From: an uncultured Actinomycetes bacterium
Lineage (GTDB): Bacteria; Actinomycetota; Acidimicrobiia; Acidimicrobiales; RAAP-2
Reading direction: 5' to 3'
Length of the DNA: 5,065 nucleotides
Assembly: GCA_903893955.1 (NCBI GenBank)
Contig: CAITOG010000205.1
Location: forward strand, 1-5,065
Shown: piece by piece, positions 1 through 5,065 of the stretch
Layout: each line of letters opens with the position of its first letter
Position numbering within the stretch: position 1 is the first letter of the stretch
The notes under the pieces: model-generated
Database searches by the model: none
What the model was told of the DNA's origin: nothing
Seen by the model: the letters and a program-made list of their open reading frames with translations, nothing else
Made by a program: the position numbers and the translations under genes

Positions 1-1224
1 GGCCAGGCCGAGCCAGGCCCATGCGTCGTTCCCCAGTCCCGCTCGTCGCCGTGGGCGACGCAGCGCGAGGCCACCCAGGACAGCGATGGCCCCGGCGAGG
101 ATGAGCACGTGGAGCGAGGGGCTGAACCCGTGGAGGACGGCGCGTGCTCGATGTCCCATGGTCGAGGTCGGTGCGAGCGGGGAGCTCACGTCGCGCGAGC
201 CGGTCACGTGGATTGCCAGCCACCACCAGGCCAGGGCGACGAGCTCGATGAGCGGAGCGACGAGGACGACCAGCCGCTCTCGCCGAGAGATGGCTGCAGC
301 CAGTCGCCTGATGGTGATCAGGACAATCAGGCAGACGGCGGTGAACAACCCCTCCTGCTTCGACATCCCCGCCGCCACGACGAGGAGGCCGGCGACCCCC
401 TGCCACTCGGGTCGCACCTCGAGCTGGAGGCCGAAGAGGAGCGCGCCAGCCGCGCAGAGCGCCCACATCGGGTCGGCATAGCCATTGGTGATGAACGGCT
501 CCTGGATGCCGAAGGCGATCGGGACGATGGCGATGGCGCTGAGCGAGCCGGCGCCGAGTACGACCAGCCGCCAGCGCGCGCCGCAGGCGCTCGCGGCCGA
601 TCGAGCCGCTGCCAGCAGCCCGGCCGAGAGGCACAGCAGCGCGGCGGTGTTGACCAGCGCCACGATGATGACCGCCACCCGGATGCTGTGCACGCCACTC
701 AGCCCCCAACCGAGAGCGCCCTCGGCGCTGACGAGCGGTGGGTACCCGGACTGCCCGATCACGAACATGTGGAGCTTGAAGTCGAGCAGGGCCTGTGCGT
801 GCGAGTGGAGCAGCCAGCCATCGCGAAGCGCCCAGAGCGCTCTCGTGTCGAAGCCGGCTGTCGGTGTGGCCAGTGCCCGGAGCGACAGCGCGGCGGCGAC
901 CACAGTGCCGATGAGACCCACACCGACGATGACCCGCTCTGGCGTCGTGCCACGAGAACGATCGAGTCGGGGCCTCTTCAATGGCCATCGCCACCAGAAC
1001 GCGATGACCCCGCCACCCGCGAGGACGCTGAGCGCGATCGACCACAGGACGAAGCCGCCGCCGAGCAGGAGGAAGGCGCCAGCAGCGACGGCGGCGAGCA
1101 CCGCGCCCGTCACCGGTGCCAACGGCACGGTCACGAAGCGCCACCCGGCCAGCGCCAGCGAGGGGAGGAGTCCCATGACGCCGAGAGCGATGAACGAGAG
1201 GGCGGCAGCCCAGGCGACGCTCAC
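1..1224 (-). CDS. GT-C fold (PMT/ArnT-like) integral membrane glycosyltransferase, 3' end cut by window
   Basis: The frame stays open from a GTG at 1224-1222 to the left edge: 408 codons and no stop, so the C-terminus is missing. The product is strongly hydrophobic, with about nine or ten membrane segments (for example near residues 5-27, 38-56, 58-78, 98-116, 183-208, 219-240, 253-267, 277-305, 318-340, 371-388). Three motifs fit GT-C enzymes that move sugars from polyprenyl-phosphate donors outside the membrane. GFDTRALWALRDGWLL (about 124-139) has the acidic residue and Trp of the first outer loop. GQSGYPPLVSAEGAL (157-171) matches the usual 'YPxLxP' loop, and NGYADPMWAL (247-256) with GMSKQEGL (286-293) match the 'GYAD' and 'KxEG' signatures. 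The start overlaps the upstream gene's stop as GTGA and no clear Shine-Dalgarno is seen, so translational coupling is likely. The sugar and acceptor cannot be told. The family fold is fairly sure; an O-antigen ligase/polymerase-type protein is less likely. Confidence 0.8.
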   Translation of the reverse strand, partial: MSVAWAAALSFIALGVMGLLPSLALAGWRFVTVPLAPVTGAVLAAVAAGAFLLLGGGFVLWSIALSVLAGGGVIAFWWRWPLKRPRLDRSRGTTPERVIVGVGLIGTVVAAALSLRALATPTAGFDTRALWALRDGWLLHSHAQALLDFKLHMFVIGQSGYPPLVSAEGALGWGLSGVHSIRVAVIIVALVNTAALLCLSAGLLAAARSAASACGARWRLVVLGAGSLSAIAIVPIAFGIQEPFITNGYADPMWALCAAGALLFGLQLEVRPEWQGVAGLLVVAAGMSKQEGLFTAVCLIVLITIRRLAAAISRRERLVVLVAPLIELVALAWWWLAIHVTGSRDVSSPLAPTSTMGHRARAVLHGFSPSLHVLILAGAIAVLGGLALRRPRRRAGLGNDAWAWLGLA

Positions 1225-1676
1225 AGCGGTGGCGCCGGCGGTGGACCGCTGCCGGGGACCGAGGCGCCGGTTCCTGTGCGCGTCACCCAGCTGCCGTCGG
1301 GCTGGTGGAACCGTGCGAACACGACGTCGCCCAGGCACGCGCTAGGTCCGCCGGTGTGCGCGATCCCGAGCAGGGCGCTCGGGGTCGACCCAGGCGGCGC
1401 GACGGTGATCCAGCTCCCGGCCGACTTGTTGAGGAGCACGGCCTCCCAGAGGGTGGCGCCGGGTCGGTAGCGTACGGGGGTGGATGAGGAGACGAGGCTG
1501 TGAGCCTGGGTGCTGAGGCAGTCGTAGTAGCGGTCGTCGATGGTGGCGTTCGCCACCGTGTGGCGGCTGCGCTGCTCGTTGACCACTCCATTGCCTCTGA
1601 CCGCCTGGCCCACAAGGCCGACGAGGGAGAGCACCACCACGAGGGCAGCCACCGCCCGCGAGAGGCGGCTCACCAC
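1221..1676 (-). CDS. Small membrane-anchored or secreted protein with two cysteines, unknown function
   Basis: This is a 151-residue protein whose family I do not recognise. An N-terminal stretch with basic residues (MVSRLSR) and a hydrophobic run at about 8-24 looks like a signal anchor or uncleaved signal peptide, with no lipobox. The rest (about 28-151) is polar and should lie outside the membrane. It has just two cysteines, Cys53 (YYDCLSTQ) and Cys114 (PSACLGDV), which could form a disulfide, and a Pro-rich tail ending PPPAPPL. Two GTG codons are adjacent (1676 and 1673). The second has GGAG six bases upstream, so Val2 may be the true first residue. Its stop overlaps the start of the downstream GT-C membrane protein as GTGA, so the two are almost surely co-transcribed. 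A role as accessory or extracytoplasmic partner of that enzyme is inferred from the context only. The hydrophobic N-terminus, in-frame coupling and non-shadow composition support it being a real gene. Confidence 0.72.
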   Translation of the reverse strand: MVSRLSRAVAALVVVLSLVGLVGQAVRGNGVVNEQRSRHTVANATIDDRYYDCLSTQAHSLVSSSTPVRYRPGATLWEAVLLNKSAGSWITVAPPGSTPSALLGIAHTGGPSACLGDVVFARFHQPDGSWVTRTGTGASVPGSGPPPAPPL

Positions 1677-1700
1677 TCGCTCCGCGCTGCCATGGGTCGG

Positions 1701-1706
1701 AACCTA
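1701..1706 (-). promoter_or_regulatory. Candidate -10 box (TAGGTT) for the minus-strand two-gene unit
   Basis: Read on the minus strand, TAGGTT lies 24 bases before the GTG at 1676 and fits the TAnnnT pattern of actinobacterial housekeeping promoters. A transcript starting about seven bases downstream would have a leader of roughly 18-20 bases including the GGAG ribosome binding site. No good -35 box is seen at 16-19 bases, so this is suggestive only. Confidence 0.3.
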
Positions 1707-1759
1707 CCAGCGGGCCGTGGGTCGAGACTGGCGGTCGTCACGGCCACGACGGGGTCTCG

Positions 1760-2428
1760 GTGAGCGCCCAGAGCGAGGTCGTCGTCCTCTTCGACGTCGA
1801 CAACACCCTGCTCGACAACGACGGTCTCCAGGTTGATCTCGACGCTGAGATCGTGGCCCGCTTCGGTGAGGAGGGCCGGGGTCGCTATCGCGAGCACTAC
1901 GAGCAGCTGCGCGGCGAGGTGGGCTATGCCGACTACCTCGGAGCGCTCCAGCGCTTCCGTCTCGAGCACTTGGGAGATCCAGGCGTCGGCGCGCTCTCGA
2001 CCTGGCTGCTTGCCTATCCCTTCCACCAGCGGTTGTTCGAGGGCGCACTCGAGTCAATCGATCAGATCGGGCGGTTCGCGACGACCGCGATCCTCTCGGA
2101 CGGCGACGGGGTCTTCCAGCCGCACAAGATCGAGCGCTCTGGGCTGGCCGCACAGGTGGGTGGACGAGTGATGGTCTACGTCCACAAGGAAGGTGAGATC
2201 GGGCCGATCGAGGCTCGCTACCCTGCCACCCGTTATGTCCTCGTCGACGACAAGCCTCGGATCCTGGCGGCGATGAAGGCGACCTGGGGAGACCAGGTCA
2301 CGACCGTGTTCGTGCGCCAGGGCCACTACGCCACCGATGCAAAGGTGCTCGCCGAGCTGCCGCCGGCGGACATCACCCTGGAGGCCATCGGTGAGCTCGC
2401 CGATCTTGACCTGGCTGCTCTCACGTGA
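1760..2428 (+). CDS. HAD-superfamily hydrolase (haloacid dehalogenase-like phosphatase)
   Basis: This is a 222-residue cytoplasmic protein with all four HAD motifs. Motif I is FDVDNTLLDND at 11-21, with nucleophile Asp12 and acid/base Asp14. Motif II is ILSDGD at 111-116 (Ser113). Motif III is Lys143 in VHKEGE, and motif IV is VDDKP at 162-166 (Asp163/Asp164 for Mg2+). The mostly helical stretch between motifs I and II (about 20-105) is a C1-type cap, so a small phosphorylated metabolite is the likely substrate. DxDNT and Mg-binding DD favour a phosphatase over a true dehalogenase, but the substrate cannot be named. Start: GTG at 1760, eight residues before the first strand, which suits the fold; the ribosome binding site is weak (ACGGGG at 1749-1754). 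Its stop overlaps the next gene's GTG (GTGA, 2425-2428), so it is probably translated with the luciferase-like oxidoreductase. It is divergent from the minus-strand unit across 83 bases. Confidence 0.88.
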   Translation: MSAQSEVVVLFDVDNTLLDNDGLQVDLDAEIVARFGEEGRGRYREHYEQLRGEVGYADYLGALQRFRLEHLGDPGVGALSTWLLAYPFHQRLFEGALESIDQIGRFATTAILSDGDGVFQPHKIERSGLAAQVGGRVMVYVHKEGEIGPIEARYPATRYVLVDDKPRILAAMKATWGDQVTTVFVRQGHYATDAKVLAELPPADITLEAIGELADLDLAALT

Positions 2429-3429
2429 GCGACCTCTCGCTCCTCGAGCTGGCCAGCGTGGTGAGCGGTGGTACCGCAGAGGAGGCGCTGGCAGAGGCGA
2501 CCGCCATGGCCCAGGCAGCAGAGGCCGCAGGGCTGCACCGTGTCTGGGTGGCAGAGCACCACGGGATGCCTGGTGTGGCGAGCTCGTCGCCGCCGGTGCT
2601 CGTGGCGCATCTCGCGAGCGCCACCTCGAGGATTCGGATCGGTGCCGGCGGCGTGATGTTGCCCAACCATGCGCCGATGGTCGTCGCTGAGCAGTTCGGC
2701 ACGCTGGTGGCACTCCACCCAGGACGGATCGATCTCGGTATCGGCCGGGCGCCCGGCAGCGATCTCGCCACCGCCCGGGCGCTTCGACGGCACAGCTCTG
2801 AGCGTTTCATCGACGACGTGGTCGAGCTCCTGGGCTACTTCAGCGGCGACGCAGCGCAGCTCGCCGTCCCCGCCCTCGGTCGACTTCCCGAGGTCTGGCT
2901 GCTCGGCTCGAGCACCTACTCAGCCCAGGTCGCCGGCATGCTGGGGCTTCCCTTCAGCTTCGCCTACCACTTCAACCCTGAGCCGATGGCAGCGGCGCTC
3001 GAGCTCTATCGCTCGACGTTCCGACCCTCAGCGGTGCTCGAGGCACCGAGGGTCATGGTGGCGGTGGCGACGATCTGCGCACCCAGCCAAGAGGAGGCCC
3101 GCTGGCTCGCGGGCTCATCTCGGCTTGGAACCCTCTTGCTCCGCCAGGGACGACCGTCGGTCTTGCCAAGCCCCGAGGAGGCTGCCGCCTACCGGTACGC
3201 CGACTCTGAGATGGCACTCATCGACCAAGCGTGCGTCACGCACTTGGTCGGGACGCCCAACGAAGTGGTCGAGGGACTGGCCGCCCTTGAAGCGGCAACG
3301 GGGTGCGATGAGCTGCTGCTGACCATCCGGATCCACGACCAGGCCGCCCGCCAGCGTTCGCTCGAGCTGGTGGCCGAGGCGTGGTCGGCACGAGCTGTCA
3401 TCGACTTGGCGGCCCAGCCTGGTCGCTGA
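2425..3429 (+). CDS. LLM-class flavin-dependent oxidoreductase (luciferase-like, YhbW/group 1 type)
   Basis: This 334-residue protein is about full length for the bacterial luciferase-like monooxygenase family (TIM barrel, reduced FMN or F420). Near-diagnostic N-terminal blocks are present: LSLLELASVVSGG (4-16), the active-site AEHHGMPG (43-50), SSSPPVLVAHLA (53-64), IRIGAGGVMLPNHAPMVVAEQFGTL (as blocks from 70 to 94), and HPGRIDLGIGRAPGSD (98-113). This set marks the 'luciferase family oxidoreductase, group 1' subfamily, which includes E. coli YhbW. Later parts of the barrel are visible in VWLLGSS (157-163) and FAYHFNPEP (179-187). Few members have a known substrate, and the cofactor (FMN against F420) cannot be settled by eye. 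The GTG start overlaps the HAD gene's TGA by four bases, so the two are coupled. The reading frame is intact. An imperfect hairpin lies about 40 bases past the stop. Confidence 0.93.
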   Translation: MSDLSLLELASVVSGGTAEEALAEATAMAQAAEAAGLHRVWVAEHHGMPGVASSSPPVLVAHLASATSRIRIGAGGVMLPNHAPMVVAEQFGTLVALHPGRIDLGIGRAPGSDLATARALRRHSSERFIDDVVELLGYFSGDAAQLAVPALGRLPEVWLLGSSTYSAQVAGMLGLPFSFAYHFNPEPMAAALELYRSTFRPSAVLEAPRVMVAVATICAPSQEEARWLAGSSRLGTLLLRQGRPSVLPSPEEAAAYRYADSEMALIDQACVTHLVGTPNEVVEGLAALEAATGCDELLLTIRIHDQAARQRSLELVAEAWSARAVIDLAAQPGR

Positions 3430-3465
3430 TGACCTCATGCCCGTCGGTCCGGCATCGAGAGGGTT

Positions 3466-3485
3466 CCTCGGGTGCGGACCCAAGG
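3466..3485 (+). terminator. Weak imperfect hairpin after the luciferase-like gene
   Basis: CCT-c-GGGT and ACCC-a-AGG can pair around a four-base loop (GCGG), giving seven pairs with one internal mismatch, 37 bases past the stop at 3429. No T tract follows, so it is a poor intrinsic terminator; it may reflect only the high GC content. Confidence 0.2.
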
Positions 3486-3494
3486 CACTGTCGG

Positions 3495-3500
3495 TAGGGT
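3495..3500 (+). promoter_or_regulatory. Candidate -10 box (TAGGGT) for the quinone oxidoreductase-like gene
   Basis: TAGGGT fits the TAnnnT pattern and would place a transcription start near 3507, giving a leader of about 33 bases that contains the AGGAG ribosome binding site (3530-3534) before ATG 3540. No recognisable -35 hexamer stands at the right distance. The 110-base gap and strong ribosome binding site support a new transcription unit starting here. Confidence 0.35.
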
Positions 3501-3539
3501 CGGACTACGCCCACGAGGGTCCGGGGGACAGGAGCACCG

Positions 3540-4508
3540 ATGCGAGCAGCCGTGTACGACGAGAACGGGGGCCCAGAGGTCCTGCGCTATGAGGAGGTCC
3601 CCGACCCCGTCCCTGGTCCGCACGAGGTGCTCCTCGACGTCGAGGCGATCAGCATCGAGGGTGGTGACACTCTCAACCGGCTCGGCGGCGAGCTCCTCTC
3701 TGTGCCCCACATCGTCGGCTACCAGTGCGCGGGGACGGTGACCGAGGTGGGCGAGCTGGTCACACGGATCGCCCCTGGTGATCGGGTGGTGACCACCGGG
3801 ACCCACGGGAGCCACGCGGAGAAGCGGGCCGCCGGCGAGTCGTTCTGCTGGAAGATCCCCGACGGTCTCGACATCGAGGTGGGGGCGTGTGTGCCCATCG
3901 CCTTCGGCACCGCCCACGACTGCCTCTTCGAGTTCGGGCGGCTCCAGCCAGGTGAGACCGCGCTGATCCACGCAGGCGCAAGCGGTGTCGGCATCGCCGC
4001 CATCCAGCTGGCCAAGCGGGCCGGCGCCACGGTGCTCGCCACCGCGTCGAGCGACGAGCGCCTCGAGCGCTTGGAGCCGTTCGGCCTCGACCACGGCATC
4101 AACTACCTCTTGGACGACTTCGAAGAGGCGGTGCGAGATCTAACCCAAGGGCGCGGTGCCGACGTCATCGTCGACTCGGTCGGCGGGGCCAACCTGCAGA
4201 AGAGCCTTCGGGCCCTGGCGTATCGGGGTCGTTGCCTGACCTTCGGCGATGCTGGCCGAGACGGGGGAGGTCTCGTGGACATCTCCATGCTGCGCGGCAA
4301 CAACCAGAGCTTGATCGGCTACTTCCTCGGTGCAGAGCTCTTCCTCGGCGATCGAGCCCACGCCATGATCGACGGGCTCCTGGCGCAGGTGGCCGACGGC
4401 GAGCTCGAGGTCGTCATCGACAAGCGCTTCTCGCTGAGCGAGGCGGCCGACGCCCACGCCTACATCGAGGATCGGCTGGCCTTCGGGAGGGTCGTCCTCG
4501 TCCCGTGA
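3540..4508 (+). CDS. Zinc-independent MDR-family NAD(P)H:quinone oxidoreductase-like protein
   Basis: This 322-residue protein has the length and layout of the QOR/zeta-crystallin branch of medium-chain dehydrogenases/reductases. The N-terminal GroES-like domain (1-120) opens MRAAVYDENGGPEVLRYEEV, typical of the family. The Rossmann domain (about 125-260) carries the nucleotide-binding HAGASGVG at 144-151 followed by IAAIQLAKRAGATVLATASS, then GADVIVDSVGG (206-216). The C-terminus returns to the first domain with the family-typical FSLSEAADAHAYIE (297-310). Catalytic and structural zinc-binding cysteines are absent, so it should use NAD(P)H to reduce quinones, enones or similar electrophiles in the cytosol. 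Two blocks differ from the textbook pattern: ISIEGGDTLNR (37-47) where many QORs have an NxxD motif, and VGYQCAG (59-65), where Gln62 takes the place of the usual Glu/Asp. Start: ATG 3540, with AGGAG five bases upstream. It appears to be its own unit; substrate unknown. Confidence 0.92.
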   Translation: MRAAVYDENGGPEVLRYEEVPDPVPGPHEVLLDVEAISIEGGDTLNRLGGELLSVPHIVGYQCAGTVTEVGELVTRIAPGDRVVTTGTHGSHAEKRAAGESFCWKIPDGLDIEVGACVPIAFGTAHDCLFEFGRLQPGETALIHAGASGVGIAAIQLAKRAGATVLATASSDERLERLEPFGLDHGINYLLDDFEEAVRDLTQGRGADVIVDSVGGANLQKSLRALAYRGRCLTFGDAGRDGGGLVDISMLRGNNQSLIGYFLGAELFLGDRAHAMIDGLLAQVADGELEVVIDKRFSLSEAADAHAYIEDRLAFGRVVLVP

Positions 4509-4512
4509 GCTG

Positions 4513-4525
4513 CGTGGAGCCCACG
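4513..4525 (+). terminator. Short hairpin just past the quinone oxidoreductase-like gene
   Basis: CGTGG and CCACG pair around a three-base loop (AGC), starting five bases after the stop codon, followed by a GC-rich palindrome GCCGCGGC (4527-4534). There is no T tract. Its place right after a stop and before a candidate new promoter makes a termination or mRNA-end role possible, but the stem is only five pairs. Confidence 0.25.
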
Positions 4526-4562
4526 GCCGCGGCGGGCGAGGTCGCTGTCGGTGAGGGCTTCG

Positions 4563-4568
4563 TAGACT
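4563..4568 (+). promoter_or_regulatory. Candidate -10 box (TAGACT) for a leaderless MauE-like transcript
   Basis: TAGACT fits TAnnnT and ends seven bases before the GTG at 4576, which is where transcription would be expected to begin. The gene has no Shine-Dalgarno within reach and an in-frame stop at 4552-4554 with no other start codon between. This is the arrangement of leaderless genes, common in actinobacteria. The -35 region is not recognisable. Confidence 0.4.
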
Positions 4569-4575
4569 TCGGTTC

Positions 4576-5065
4576 GTGGCTGCAGCCCTCCTCGCTCTGA
4601 GCGCCGTCCTCCTGGTCGCAGCTGGCGCGTCCAAGGTCGTCCAGCCAGACCCTGCGGCTGATGCGCTCGGCGTCGCCGGCCTGCCATCACAGACGCTGCT
4701 GGTCAGAGGCGGCGCACTCGTCGAGGCACTGCTCGGGATCGCCGCACTCATCTGGGCGGGGATCGTCATCGATGTCCTTGTGGCGCTTTCCCTCGTGGCG
4801 TTCGCCGGATTCGTCGAGCTGCTGCGACGTCGACCTGACGCGGAGTCGTGCGGCTGCTTCGGTGGCGAGGGCGAGGTGCCCTCGCTCCGTCACGTCGTCG
4901 GGAACCTGTTGCTCGCAGCCGGCTGCGTCGTGGCAGCGGTGACCAGGGCGCCGAGCGCCCTGGCGGTGGTCCGGCACAACACTGGCACTGGTCTCGTCTT
5001 CCTGGTCGCCACCATCGTGGCGGCGTGGTTGGCGGGGATGGTCCTGCGGGGAGGACCCGAGGTGA
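4576..5065 (+). CDS. MauE/DoxX-like redox membrane protein, 3' end cut by window
   Basis: The frame is open from GTG 4576 to the right edge (163 codons plus one base, no stop). It encodes a small membrane protein with four or five hydrophobic segments: about 2-19, 42-62, 63-83, 106-124 and 138-157. The opening LLVAAGASKVVQPD (12-25), the GLPSQ...RGGALVEALLGI block (36-55) and SCGCFGGEGEVPSLRHVVGN (91-110) fit the MauE family (related to DoxX). The name comes from a protein needed for methylamine dehydrogenase maturation. Free-standing actinobacterial members are thought to handle thiol or disulfide redox at the membrane. Cys92 and Cys94 form a CxC pair at the loop between two membrane segments. 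No methylamine dehydrogenase genes are visible, so the mau-type job is doubtful here. The start is the only GTG/ATG/TTG after the in-frame stop at 4552. Members are often near 160-180 residues, so only a little is probably missing. Confidence 0.8.
   Translation, partial: MAAALLALSAVLLVAAGASKVVQPDPAADALGVAGLPSQTLLVRGGALVEALLGIAALIWAGIVIDVLVALSLVAFAGFVELLRRRPDAESCGCFGGEGEVPSLRHVVGNLLLAAGCVVAAVTRAPSALAVVRHNTGTGLVFLVATIVAAWLAGMVLRGGPEV

Noticed and set aside
1..20. Tandem GGCCAGGC-like repeat at the left edge
   Set aside because: It is explained by coding for Trp-Ala-Trp-Leu-Gly-Leu-Ala in the minus-strand membrane protein; two short copies only.
109..1470. Long plus-strand ORF of 453 codons, with a second overlapping one at 485-1345
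   Set aside because: Composition is extreme (Arg, Glu, Asp, Gly and His rich, no hydrophobic core) and no domain is visible. The opposite strand over the same bases encodes a membrane protein with ordered family motifs, so these are GC-driven antisense shadows.
2054..2793. Overlapping minus-strand ORFs (2054-2713, 2326-2793) opposite the HAD and luciferase-like genes
   Set aside because: They have shadow composition and span the junction of two well-recognised plus-strand genes with intact family motifs.
3435..4094. Minus-strand ORF of 219 codons opposite the quinone oxidoreductase-like gene
   Set aside because: It is acidic and low complexity with no recognisable domain, and lies antisense to a clear MDR protein.
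4140..4977. Minus-strand ORFs (4140-4769, 4687-4977) opposite the MDR and MauE-like genes
   Set aside because: They cross the gap between two plus-strand genes and lack membrane or domain signals, whereas the plus-strand frame from 4576 gives a coherent MauE-type membrane protein.
5049..5065. GGGAGG followed by GTGA at the right edge, resembling a ribosome binding site and an overlapping start
   Set aside because: The GTG at 5062 is in the same frame as the MauE-like gene and the TGA at 5063 is out of frame, so it is not a stop/start overlap; a start here cannot be supported without sequence beyond the edge.

Overview
The window is high-GC bacterial DNA with GTG starts, GTGA stop/start overlaps and strong G/C bias at third codon positions. 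Together with the gene families present, this suggests an actinobacterium; an Acidimicrobiia-like lineage is possible. This is an inference from style and content, because no rRNA or other marker gene is present. The window is almost fully coding: six genes in three or four transcription units, with two of the genes running off the window ends.

Left third (1-1676, minus strand): a two-gene unit is transcribed leftwards. It starts with a small membrane-anchored protein with two cysteines and no recognised family. A large multi-pass membrane protein follows, overlapping by four bases, and looks like a GT-C fold (PMT/ArnT-like) glycosyltransferase; it is cut by the left edge. The two probably act together at the cell envelope on lipid-linked sugars.

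Middle (1760-3429, plus strand): a divergent unit encodes a HAD-superfamily hydrolase with all four HAD motifs. A luciferase-like flavin-dependent oxidoreductase of the YhbW/group 1 type is coupled to it through a GTGA overlap. An 83-base divergent intergenic region (1677-1759) separates this unit from the minus-strand pair and should hold promoters for both directions.

Right third (3540-5065, plus strand): a zinc-independent quinone oxidoreductase-like MDR protein has its own ribosome binding site and a candidate promoter. After a 67-base gap comes a MauE/DoxX-like redox membrane protein with a CGCFGG motif, cut by the right edge. A TAGACT box placed just upstream of its GTG suggests a leaderless transcript.

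The plus-strand genes have a loose redox theme (flavin monooxygenase, NAD(P)H:quinone-type reductase, thiol-redox membrane protein), but nothing ties them into one known pathway. I found no RNA genes, insertion sequences, CRISPR arrays or convincing repeats. The window looks mostly like ordinary chromosomal sequence. The least explained element is the small two-cysteine protein coupled to the GT-C enzyme.
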